NCBI GenBank assembly: GCA_017625255.1
Contig: JAGALK010000074.1
Coordinates: 1 to 36,963 of the forward strand
Origin: Lachnospiraceae bacterium
GTDB taxonomy: Bacteria > Bacillota > Clostridia > Lachnospirales > Lachnospiraceae
Reading direction: 5' to 3'
Length of the DNA stretch: 36,963 nucleotides
In this document: positions 7,646 through 15,375 of the stretch, piece after piece
Position numbering within the stretch: the first letter of the stretch is position 1
Layout: the number at the start of each line of letters is the position of its first letter
The notes under the pieces: model-generated
The model's database searches: none
Seen by the model: the letters and a program-made list of their open reading frames with translations, nothing else
What the model was told of the DNA's origin: nothing
Made by a program: the position numbers and the translations under genes

Positions 7646-8533
7646 ATGGCAGATGAAGAAATGCTGGATAAAAAAGCACAAAAAAAAGCGGAAAAATTAG
7701 CTAAGCAAGAAGAAAAAGAAAGAAAAAGAGAAGAAAAACGCCGTCAAAAGTTGGAAAAAGCTGGAGCTTCTCCTGAAGAAATACAGCAGGCAATGAATTA
7801 TAGCGTAGAATATGAGGATGGCGGAAGTCGTCTGGCAGTATTTTTTGTAACAGTGATAATTATTGCAGTATGGTTAGCTATACTGGCGTTATTGGTAAAA
7901 ATGGATGTTGGTGGTTTTGGGTCTACCGTATTGCATCCATTGTTAAAAGATGTTCCTTACATAAATAAGATTTTACCGGAAGTAGAAGAAGAAAATGAAG
8001 GCAATATAGAAAATACAGAATATCCATATTCTACTTTAGAAGAAGCCGTTGCAAGGATAAAAGAATTAGAGATTGCATTACAAAATGAGAAAAATGCAGT
8101 AGCAGATGGTCAGAATCGTGTTGCTGAATTAGAAGAGTTGGCATTACAGCTAGAAGCATACAAAGCAAATGAAGCTGCTTTTGAAGAAATGAAGCAGAAA
8201 TTTGATGAAGAGGTTGTATTTGCAGAGCAGGCACCCGATATAAATGAATATAAGAGTTATTATGAAAGTATAGATCCTGAAAATGCTGAGGAGATTTATA
8301 GAAGGGTAGTCGAACAGCAGCAAAATGATGCAGAATTGACAGAATATGTAAATATGTATTCTTCAATGAAGGCAAAACAGGCGGCAGCAATTTTTGACAC
8401 AATGACGGATGACTTGGATTTGGTAGCAAAAATTCTGCAGGCGATGGATGCTGAATCAAGTTCCGATATTCTGGGGGCGATGGATACTGAAGTGGCTGCA
8501 AAGCTGACAAAGATTATGGAACCCTCTGAATAA
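7646..8533 (+). CDS. MotE/YlxF-like flagellar membrane protein
   Basis: 295 residues with a very basic/acidic cytoplasmic N-terminus (about 1-55), one transmembrane helix (about 63-87), a coiled coil (about 130-190) and a C-terminal MgtE-N/MotE-like helical domain (YSSMKAKQAAAIFDTM, DLVAKILQAMDAESSSDILG, MDTEVAAKLTKIM). Proteins of this design (YlxF in B. subtilis, MotE in rhizobia where it is a MotC chaperone) sit between fliJ and fliK. The role in Firmicutes is not well established; it may be a stator-associated or assembly factor. ATG at 7646 follows AGGTGG. Confidence 0.8.
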   Translation: MADEEMLDKKAQKKAEKLAKQEEKERKREEKRRQKLEKAGASPEEIQQAMNYSVEYEDGGSRLAVFFVTVIIIAVWLAILALLVKMDVGGFGSTVLHPLLKDVPYINKILPEVEEENEGNIENTEYPYSTLEEAVARIKELEIALQNEKNAVADGQNRVAELEELALQLEAYKANEAAFEEMKQKFDEEVVFAEQAPDINEYKSYYESIDPENAEEIYRRVVEQQQNDAELTEYVNMYSSMKAKQAAAIFDTMTDDLDLVAKILQAMDAESSSDILGAMDTEVAAKLTKIMEPSE

Positions 8534-8566
8534 ATAAATGAAAAAAGGTGAAAGGAGGCGAAGAAG

Positions 8567-9964
8567 ATGGATAGTATTTCAGGAATTGCCAAAAGTATGC
8601 TTCAAATGCGAGCAGGAATGAAAAGTGATGATGTATCTAAAGAACAGGAAGAAAGCATGACTGTGAGTTTCATGGAACTTATGAGTCAGAATGATTTTTC
8701 GGCCAGTGTAGAGATTTCAGCAGAGGATAGTGGAATGGAAATTACATCCGTTTCAAATGATGATGTAAAAACAGCATATGATGCTACAACTTCTGCTAAA
8801 AAAGAAGTTTCTATGAAAAGAGAAGTAAGTGCAGAAGAAAAACAGTCTAAGGCAGAAGAACAGTTAGATGCATATGAGGAAGAAGTTCGCAAGGTGTTAA
8901 AGGAAGAACTTGGAGTAACTGATGCGGATATTGACAAAGCAATGGAGACTCTGGGGTTGGAATTTTTTGATTTGGTGAATACTAAAAATCTTGCTTCATT
9001 AATTCAAACAGTTACCGGAGAAAACATCGGTACTTTGTTTTTAAGCGAATCTTTCCAGAACATCATGGGACAGGTAACTGCATTGACAGAAGCACTTTGT
9101 GCTGAACTTGGTGTTACAAAGGAAGAATTATTGGCATTATGTGAAGAGTGGAAAAAGCTGAACAAAGTAAATGAAGCTGATGGTGCTGAAAAAGAGAATT
9201 TGTCAGGTATTGATACAGCTTGGGAGAATTCTTCAGATGCAAATGTGGCAGTTGACGAAGAGCAGAATGTTACAGCTAAGCAGTTGGATGAGGATTATCT
9301 GACAAATGCGGTAGAGGAAGCTGATACAGCAGAAATGCTGACTACAGAAAGTCAGACCGCTGGCAATGAGCAGACATTCTCTAACAATTCAGGTAATGAA
9401 ACAGCAAATGCGACTGTAACTGTTGCAGGTCAGCAGAATGTACAGGCGGGTGAGTTTGTTGCACCACAGGAAGCTGTTCAGCCATATGCAAATGTGAATG
9501 TAACAGAATTGATTGAGCAGGTTGCAAAAAATATCCGCGTAAATATAAGTGCACAGATGACATCTATGGAAATGCAGTTAAATCCTGAACATTTAGGAAA
9601 GTTATATTTACATGTATCTGAATCCGAAGGTACAGTACGGGCATTGATTGCAGCGCAGACAGAAGTAGTAAAAGAAGCATTAGAAACACAGTTGGTTGAA
9701 TTGAGACAGACTTTAAATCAACAAGGAATAAAAGTGGATGCCATTGAAGTTACTGTTGCGACTCATGAGTTTGAACAAAACCTAGAAGGTAATGCAAAGC
9801 AGGAAGAACAGATGCAAGAGCAGATGGAAAATACACAAAAACAGGCAAGAAGAAGTTTAAATATGAATGATTTAGATGGCCTTGCAGGTTTGATGTCTGA
9901 AGAAGAAACTCTTGTAGCACAGATTATGAAAGATAATGGTAATCAAGTAGATTTTACAGCTTAA
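8567..9964 (+). CDS. fliK: FliK, flagellar hook-length control protein
   Basis: FliK is the secreted molecular ruler that stops hook growth and switches export specificity. The first 320 residues are acidic, low in aromatic residues and weakly conserved. The C-terminal Flg_hook domain (about 325-400) is clear: MEMQLNPEHLGKLYLHVSES, then VRALIAAQTEVVKEALETQL and LRQTLNQQGIKVDAIEVTV. A Q/E/M-rich tail follows (about 408-425). Start ATG follows AAAGGAGG. It directly precedes flgD, the usual order. Confidence 0.95.
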   Translation: MDSISGIAKSMLQMRAGMKSDDVSKEQEESMTVSFMELMSQNDFSASVEISAEDSGMEITSVSNDDVKTAYDATTSAKKEVSMKREVSAEEKQSKAEEQLDAYEEEVRKVLKEELGVTDADIDKAMETLGLEFFDLVNTKNLASLIQTVTGENIGTLFLSESFQNIMGQVTALTEALCAELGVTKEELLALCEEWKKLNKVNEADGAEKENLSGIDTAWENSSDANVAVDEEQNVTAKQLDEDYLTNAVEEADTAEMLTTESQTAGNEQTFSNNSGNETANATVTVAGQQNVQAGEFVAPQEAVQPYANVNVTELIEQVAKNIRVNISAQMTSMEMQLNPEHLGKLYLHVSESEGTVRALIAAQTEVVKEALETQLVELRQTLNQQGIKVDAIEVTVATHEFEQNLEGNAKQEEQMQEQMENTQKQARRSLNMNDLDGLAGLMSEEETLVAQIMKDNGNQVDFTA

Positions 9965-9977
9965 GAAAGGAGATAAT

Positions 9978-10615
9978 ATGGCAACAGCAATTGTTCAGAA
10001 TGGAAAAATAGTAGATTCCAGCGCAGCTGCGACAACTTCGTCTACAAGTTCCTCAAAAGCAACTTCAAGTGCAACATCGGGACTTGATAAAGAGGCCCTT
10101 TTGCAGCTTTAGTTGCGCAGATGCAGTATCAGGATCCATTAGAGCCGACAGATAATACAGAGTATATTGCACAGTTAGCTACATTCTCACAGTTAGAAGC
10201 AACCCAGAACCTGTCAGATACAATAACACAGGACATGGGAAATAATCTTGTGGGTAAATATGTGATTTTAGATGTGGATGGCACAAATGTCAGCGGAAAA
10301 GTGGATTATGTTATGTATGAAAATGGAGAAGCTTATGTAGCGGTAAATGATGGTCTGTATTCTATTGCAGATTTAGATACAGTGGCAGATCCGGATTATT
10401 ACGAAGCGGTTGAGATGGCTAATATGTTCACAAGTGTGATGGCTAAGCTTCCGGATGCATCCAAAATAACAGCTGAGAATGCAGAAGCAGTGGCAGAAGC
10501 AAGAGCAGTATTTGATGCAATGACAACATATCAGCAGAATTTTGTATATGCTGCAGATTATGAAAAGTTACTTGCACTAGAAGAAAAGATAAAAGCACTT
10601 ACAGGCGAAGCATAA
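9978..10615 (+). pseudogene. flgD: FlgD, hook cap protein, single-base frameshift
   Basis: The ATG at 9978 (after AAAGGAG) opens a reading frame that runs 44 codons to a TAG at 10110-10112. The expected FlgD sequence continues in another frame: LVAQMQYQDPLEPTDNTEYI, read from 10109 with the conserved QMQYQDP core. Adding one T in the CTTTAG at 10107-10112 restores one frame of about 212 codons. Hence a one-base deletion or a sequencing error; no classical slippery heptamer is present. FlgD caps the growing hook. The C-terminus (about last 75 residues) is an unusual helical domain rather than the usual FlgD Ig-like domain. If the frameshift is real, hook assembly should fail. Confidence 0.9.
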
Positions 10616-10645
10616 GAGAGTACGGTTGATTGTAAAGAGGTAAAT

Positions 10646-11041
10646 ATGAATAAAATTAATAATCAATTTACTTCCATTGAACAGGTTGCCGGACAATATT
10701 TGAAATCCACTCAGACTTATTCTACGGAAATTGAGAGAAAAGTATCATTTGAAGATATTTTAAACGGTAAAAAAGCAGAACAGATATCTGGGTTAAAGTT
10801 TTCGAAGCATGCTTCAATGCGTTTAGAGGAACGAAATATCAGCCTGACTGAGGAACAAAATAAACGCTTACAGGATGGAGTCGAAAAAGCGGATGAAAAA
10901 GGAATTCGTGAATCGTTAGTGATGATAGATTCGCTGGCATTTATTGTGAATGTTCCAAATAAAACCGTTGTAACCGCAATGGATCAGACAGAAACACAGG
11001 ATAGTATTTTTACAAATATTGATGGTGCTGTTATTATGTAG
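10646..11041 (+). CDS. TIGR02530-type flagellar operon protein
   Basis: 131 residues, soluble and charged. The core (FSKHASMRLEERNISLTEEQ and LVMIDSLAFIVNVPNKTVVT) matches my recollection of the TIGR02530 family of short proteins found between flgD and flgE in Firmicutes; no function is established for them. The ATG at 10646 follows AGAGG. Its constant position between the hook cap and hook genes suggests a role in hook assembly or its control, which is inference. Confidence 0.8.
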   Translation: MNKINNQFTSIEQVAGQYLKSTQTYSTEIERKVSFEDILNGKKAEQISGLKFSKHASMRLEERNISLTEEQNKRLQDGVEKADEKGIRESLVMIDSLAFIVNVPNKTVVTAMDQTETQDSIFTNIDGAVIM

Positions 11042-11119
11042 CTGGACCTTAGGGAAGCGAATACCTTTGAATGACAGATAAGGTAAACAGGCCATAAGAA
11101 AATAGGAGGTCATTTCATT

Positions 11120-12865
11120 ATGATGAGATCATTATTCTCTGCTGTGTCTGGACTTAAGACACATCAGACAAAAATGGATGTTATTGGTAACAATGTAGCC
11201 AATGTTAATACTGTAGCATTCAAATCTTCAACAGTAACATTTAGTGAACTTATGTATCAGACAATTTCAAATGCATCTGGAGCAAATGCTACTACCGGAA
11301 AAGGTGGTGTAAATGCGAAACAGATTGGTCTTGGTGTAACAATGGGAGCGACAAAAGTAACTGTTAATTCATCAGGAGCTGCTGAAACAACCGGAGATCC
11401 TTTTGATATTCGTCTTACAGATGCAAATTCCACAAACTTCTTTGTTGTAAGTACGGGTTCAGAGAATTTGTTTACGAGAGCAGGTTCATTTTATATTGAT
11501 GGAGCCGGAAATCTTGCAATGACATCTACCGGATATACAGTAATGGGTTGGCAGGTAGATGAAGCAACTGGTGATATCAAAAAAGATACTGTATCAGCAT
11601 TACAGATTATGTCAGAGAAAAATTTAACATCTGCACCGGAAGCTACAACATTAGCAACTGTAGCCGGTGTTATGGATAAGAATGATACAAATATTACCAG
11701 TGATGAAGGATATGCAATGAATCTGAATTTCTACGATAAATTGGGATATTCTTATACAGCAAAGTTTGCAGTTAAATTAAGCAATCCGGATACTGAGAGT
11801 TATACTGTGGAGTTAGTAGATATTTTGGATTCAGGGAGCAAATCTGTTTTAAATGAATATATAAACAGTGGCGGTACATTATCTGATGTGTTTGGTACAG
11901 ATACAACAGCAACTAAAACCTATCCAATCACAGACGAAAATATTCATTATGCGACAACTGCTATTGGAACTAATATTTCTGCAGGGGATTACTACTATAC
12001 ATATACAACATATAATGCAGCCGGAGAAGAGATTCCGGGATATGCAAGAGTGATTTTGGATACAACAAACAATACATATACAATTTCAGGATATAGTAAA
12101 TACGAAACTGTAGAAGATGCTATTGAAGGTAATGCAATGGTTGCTGTAGGTGAAAAAAAAGGAGAAATTACAGAACTGTTTGGAATTACAAGAGCACAGC
12201 TTGCAGCGCTTGGTTCAACAGGCGAAACAAGTGCAGAATTCAATCCGACTACGGGTGCTTTTGTATATTCAGAACCGGCAGTTAATTATACATTGAAATT
12301 CAATTCTGATGATGGAACATTTTCTTATGTTGGAACGGAAGGGTCGGATGAAGTAACATTAAATCTTGCAGAAACCTTAGGTGGTAATTTTGAAGATATT
12401 GCAATTGATTTTTCAAACTGTAAAGCTGCTGATAATGCAGGAAAGACAACTTTAGGAGCTGATCCTGGAAAAGATAATGGAACTATCGGAAAGGGTAAAG
12501 CCTTAGGTGCAATGACAGGTATTACAATTAATAATAATGGAAAAATCTACGGTTCCTATGATAATGGTAATACAGTATTGCTTGGACAGATTGCTGTTGC
12601 ACAATTTGCAAATGCTTCCGGTTTGGAAAAAATAGGAGAGAACTGTTATACAACTACATTAAACTCTGGTGATTTTGATGGAATTGGTGTAGAAATTGCA
12701 GCGGACGGAAGCAGCATGACAACAGGTGAGTTAGAAATGTCCAATGTAGATCTTTCTACAGAATTTACACAGATGATTATCACCCAGAGAGGTTTCCAGT
12801 CTAACTCTCGTGTAATTACAACTTCAGATACATTGTTGGAAGAATTAATCAATTTGAAACGATAA
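11120..12865 (+). CDS. flgE: FlgE, flagellar hook protein
   Basis: FlgE polymerises into the hook, the universal joint. The N-terminus (SLFSAVSGLKTHQTKMDVIG then NNVANVNTVAFKSS) and C-terminus (LSTEFTQMIITQRGFQSNSR then VITTSDTLLEELINLK) are the conserved axial segments. The middle (about 140-500) is a long variable surface region, so at 581 residues it is more than twice the B. subtilis protein. ATG at 11120 is chosen because AGGAGGT (11104-11110) lies 9 bases upstream; the adjacent ATG at 11123 is also in frame. A terminator hairpin follows about 100 bases downstream. Confidence 0.96.
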   Translation: MMRSLFSAVSGLKTHQTKMDVIGNNVANVNTVAFKSSTVTFSELMYQTISNASGANATTGKGGVNAKQIGLGVTMGATKVTVNSSGAAETTGDPFDIRLTDANSTNFFVVSTGSENLFTRAGSFYIDGAGNLAMTSTGYTVMGWQVDEATGDIKKDTVSALQIMSEKNLTSAPEATTLATVAGVMDKNDTNITSDEGYAMNLNFYDKLGYSYTAKFAVKLSNPDTESYTVELVDILDSGSKSVLNEYINSGGTLSDVFGTDTTATKTYPITDENIHYATTAIGTNISAGDYYYTYTTYNAAGEEIPGYARVILDTTNNTYTISGYSKYETVEDAIEGNAMVAVGEKKGEITELFGITRAQLAALGSTGETSAEFNPTTGAFVYSEPAVNYTLKFNSDDGTFSYVGTEGSDEVTLNLAETLGGNFEDIAIDFSNCKAADNAGKTTLGADPGKDNGTIGKGKALGAMTGITINNNGKIYGSYDNGNTVLLGQIAVAQFANASGLEKIGENCYTTTLNSGDFDGIGVEIAADGSSMTTGELEMSNVDLSTEFTQMIITQRGFQSNSRVITTSDTLLEELINLKR

Positions 12866-12952
12866 TATTAGCTAAAATCAGCAGATTTTTTGTGAATATA
12901 TGTAAAAATATTGCATATATACAGTATGGGTGTTCCATATTGGCTCAAGATA

Positions 12953-12961
12953 TGGTATAAT
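12953..12961 (+). promoter_or_regulatory. Extended -10 promoter-like element before motA
   Basis: TGGTATAAT is an ideal extended -10. No good -35 is present at the usual distance (best TTCCAT at 12933-12938). The predicted start, near 12968, falls inside the left arm of the terminator hairpin, so transcripts from here would lack the full hairpin. Confidence 0.4.
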
Positions 12962-12962
12962 T

Positions 12963-13005
12963 TGTGCATGATTTAGTGATACATTGCTAAATCATGCACA
13001 TTTTT
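12963..13005 (+). terminator. Rho-independent terminator after flgE
   Basis: A perfect 14-bp inverted repeat (12963-12976 TGTGCATGATTTAG with 12987-13000), a 10-base loop and TTTTT at 13001-13005. It would end or attenuate transcripts arriving from the flgB promoter. Because of the overlapping -10 it could also act as an operator. Confidence 0.8.
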
Positions 13006-13058
13006 GGGGAAAAAGTCAAAAATTCTTGCGGTTTATTAAAAATATTTCAAGAAGTTTG

Positions 13059-13087
13059 TAGACAAGTGTGTGAAAATTTAGTAAACT
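13059..13087 (+). promoter_or_regulatory. Possible sigma-A promoter of motA
   Basis: TAGACA (13059-13064), 17-base spacer, TAAACT (13082-13087), about 75 bases before the motA start codon. The -35 is good and the -10 moderate. If used, it would let motA and the genes after it be transcribed independently of the upstream terminator. Confidence 0.35.
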
Positions 13088-13169
13088 AATCTAAGAGGTT
13101 TTTAATGTATTGCTAAAAATAATACAGCTGTGAAAATGTGCAGCAAAAAATAATGGGTAGGTGAGAGTA

Positions 13170-13958
13170 TTGGATATAGCATCATTGGTGGGAATAATTT
13201 TAGGCTTTGCCATGTTCGTATTCGGTATTTTATCGAGTGGCGCAAGTTTTACGGATTATGTGGATATTCCTTCTTTAATCATTACTTTTGGAGGATCTCT
13301 TGCGGGTGTAATTGCATCTTTTAAAGTGAAAGAACTTATTACTGGATTCAAGGGTTTTACGATTGCCTTTAAAGAAAGAGTTGAAGACCCGGGAAAGGTA
13401 ATTACAAACATAATTGATTTGTCAAATATAGCAAGAAAAGAAGGGCTTCTTGCATTGGAAGAAGCATCGAATGATATAGAAGATCCGTTTTTAAGAAAAG
13501 GTATTATGTTGGTAGTAGATGGTACAGATCCTGAGTTGGTAAGGGGGATTCTTGAAACGGAACTGACATGTTTGGAAAGCAGACATAAGAAAGTAATTGC
13601 TGTTTGGGAAAAATGGGCAGAGTTAGGTCCGGCATGGGGTATGATTGGTACACTGGTTGGTTTGGTTGCCATGTTGAACGATATGGATGATCCGGCTACA
13701 ATCGGACCGGCTATGGCGGTTGCGTTGATTACTACTTTGTATGGTTCTTTGATTGCAAACTGGCTGTGCAACCCTACAGCAAATAAACTGAGTGTTAACA
13801 ACGATATGGAAATGGTAATGAAAGACATTATGGTAGAAGGTCTTTTGTCTATACAAGCGGGAGAAAATCCTCGTGTTATTGAAGAAAAGCTGAAGTCATT
13901 CTTGTCACCGTCTGTTAGAGATAGTGTTGGTATGGATGCTGGCGGAGGTGAGGCATAG
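13170..13958 (+). CDS. motA: MotA, flagellar stator subunit
   Basis: MotA forms the pentameric ion channel with MotB and turns the rotor. Four membrane segments are visible (about residues 5-24, 32-50, 148-168, 180-200), with the large cytoplasmic loop between 2 and 3; the Pro-containing third segment WAELGPAWGMIGTLVGLVAM and DDPATIGPAMAVALITTLYG are family hallmarks. I chose the TTG at 13170 (product MDIASLVGIILGF...) since AGG at 13159-13161 gives 8-base spacing and the N-terminus fits the family; a GTG at 13161 is in frame. Overlaps motB by one base. Confidence 0.96.
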   Translation: MDIASLVGIILGFAMFVFGILSSGASFTDYVDIPSLIITFGGSLAGVIASFKVKELITGFKGFTIAFKERVEDPGKVITNIIDLSNIARKEGLLALEEASNDIEDPFLRKGIMLVVDGTDPELVRGILETELTCLESRHKKVIAVWEKWAELGPAWGMIGTLVGLVAMLNDMDDPATIGPAMAVALITTLYGSLIANWLCNPTANKLSVNNDMEMVMKDIMVEGLLSIQAGENPRVIEEKLKSFLSPSVRDSVGMDAGGGEA

Positions 13959-14773
13959 TGGCGAGAAAAAGAAAAGAAGATCCGCCAAAAGGTTCGCCGG
14001 CGTGGATGGCAACATTTAGTGATTTGATGAATTTGTTATTATGTTTCTTCGTGTTGCTTTTTTCGATGTCAACTGTAGATGCAGAGAAATTTGAAATGGT
14101 AGTTGCTTCTTTACAGAGCAGTTTTAGCGTTCTGCCTCTGGGAGGATCTTCGATAGGTGAAGGTCAGTTGGTATCTTCCGGTATTAGCCAGTTGGAGAAT
14201 TTTAGTTTCTTCTTTGAACAGTACAATTCGGAAAGCGAAGAAACAGAAGAAGTGGAAGAGACAGCAGAGGAAGATATTCAAAAAGAATATGAAGAAGAAA
14301 TACTGAAAGAATCGGAAGAAATGGCGGAAGATGTAAGCGAACAGGTAGAACGATATGGCATTCAGAATCAGGTGGAAGTTGATTTTAATGCACAATATGT
14401 GTTACTGACATTGAATGGTGCGTTATTATTTGATTCTGGTAAATCGGAAATTCGTCAGGACGCATATCCGTTGATAGATAAGATTGGTGCGATTCTTACA
14501 AATTACAATAGTAATATCATTGAAATTGAAGGACATACAGATAATGTCCCGATTTCGACTGCGAAATATGAAAATAATGATGTGCTCTCGATGTATCGTG
14601 CATTGAATGTTGCTGATTATATTCGGAGCATAACAGAGTTGAATCCTGGTTTATTAAAGTCTTCTGGACGAGGAGAATATGTTCCTGTTGCGGACAATGC
14701 TACTCCGGAAGGAAGAGCACGAAATCGTAGGGTTGAAATTAAAATTTATAATTCATACAGCTCAAAAAAATAA
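13958..14773 (+). CDS. motB: MotB, flagellar stator subunit
   Basis: MotB anchors the stator to peptidoglycan. The basic N-terminus is followed by one transmembrane helix with the ion-carrying Asp22 (WMATFSDLMNLLLCFFVLLF). The C-terminal OmpA-like peptidoglycan-binding domain is intact (IIEIEGHTDNVPISTAKYEN ... RNRRVEIKIY). Between them an unusually acidic E-rich helical linker (about residues 90-125) is predicted to form a coiled coil. The GTG start overlaps the motA stop (TAGTG), with GGAGGTGAGG upstream, so the two are translationally coupled. The coupling ion cannot be told from the sequence by eye. Confidence 0.96.
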   Translation: MARKRKEDPPKGSPAWMATFSDLMNLLLCFFVLLFSMSTVDAEKFEMVVASLQSSFSVLPLGGSSIGEGQLVSSGISQLENFSFFFEQYNSESEETEEVEETAEEDIQKEYEEEILKESEEMAEDVSEQVERYGIQNQVEVDFNAQYVLLTLNGALLFDSGKSEIRQDAYPLIDKIGAILTNYNSNIIEIEGHTDNVPISTAKYENNDVLSMYRALNVADYIRSITELNPGLLKSSGRGEYVPVADNATPEGRARNRRVEIKIYNSYSSKK

Positions 14774-14793
14774 AATGAGAAAGGGATATGTAT

Positions 14794-15306
14794 ATGAAGA
14801 AGAATCTTTTTACGGTTGTTATTCTTGCGTTGGTTCTGGTGAACTTGATTTTGACAGCAGTATTGACAATTACAATATTACCAGAAACAAAAAAAGCGAA
14901 TGAATTAATTACACAGGTGTGTACAGCGATTGATCTCGAATTGAAGAGTGGTTCTGTGACTTCGGATGCTATGAGTGTTCCGATTGATAAATTGGCGACA
15001 CATGATATTGGTGAAATGACAATTAATTTAAAAAATAGCGAAGATGGAACACAGCATTACGCAGTAATTAGCGTTTCACTTTCTATGAATATAGAAAGTG
15101 AAGGATATGAAGAATATGGTGAAACAATGGCAGAAAAAGAGAGCTTAATCAAGAGTGAAATTAATTCAGTGGTTTCTGGTTTCACATATGAAGAATTTAC
15201 AACTGATCAGCAGGGAGTTCAGAATGCAATTTTAGCAGATTTACAGAAATTGTTTAATTCTGATTTTATTGTAAGTGTAGGATTCCCGAAAGTTACATGT
15301 CAGTAG
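14794..15306 (+). CDS. fliL: FliL, stator-associated basal body protein
   Basis: A 170-residue single-pass membrane protein: short basic start MKKNLF, transmembrane helix at about 4-28, then an extracytoplasmic FliL domain (YAVISVSLSMNIESEGYEEY ... IKSEINSVVSGFTYEEFTTD ... VGFPKVTCQ). FliL forms a ring around the stator and supports torque at high load. I chose the ATG at 14794 because AAGGG (14781-14785) is 8 bases upstream; the ATG at 14788 is too close. It lies between motB and fliM, the normal place. Confidence 0.9.
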   Translation: MKKNLFTVVILALVLVNLILTAVLTITILPETKKANELITQVCTAIDLELKSGSVTSDAMSVPIDKLATHDIGEMTINLKNSEDGTQHYAVISVSLSMNIESEGYEEYGETMAEKESLIKSEINSVVSGFTYEEFTTDQQGVQNAILADLQKLFNSDFIVSVGFPKVTCQ

Positions 15307-15375
15307 TATGAAAAATTCTGCAAATGCAGAGAAAAAGACTTGAAGAAAACGCATTAGGCGGGTGGTGAAAGAATC

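Larger units (their letters stand above)
12866..13169 (+). other. 304-base gene-free gap between flgE and motA
   Basis: No protein gene is visible on either strand. In particular there is no small flbD/swrD (YlzI) gene, which many Firmicutes carry between flgE and motA or fliL. The gap contains CCATAT-N9-ATATGG (12935-12955) overlapping an extended -10, a strong inverted repeat with T run (12963-13005) and a possible second promoter (13059-13087). Confidence 0.7.

Noticed and set aside
8031..8510. 159-residue reverse-strand open frame opposite the MotE-like gene
   Set aside because: Leu/His/Pro-rich composition is what the complement of an E/A/K-rich coiled-coil gene yields.
10095..10125. 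Programmed ribosomal frameshift in flgD
   Set aside because: No X-XXY-YYZ slippery heptamer and no obvious downstream structure; the tRNA reading CTT could not re-pair with GCT. A deletion or sequence error is simpler.
11046..11084. ACCTTA / TAAGGT inverted repeat before flgE as regulatory stem
   Set aside because: Six-bp arms with a 27-base loop; easily by chance.
13256..13828. 190-residue reverse-strand open frame opposite motA
   Set aside because: It mirrors the motA codons, has no ribosome site, and shows no recognisable domain; motA on the + strand is certain.
15312..15328. Small hairpin between fliL and fliM as terminator
   Set aside because: Five-bp stem TCTGC-AAAT-GCAGA with no T run; too weak.
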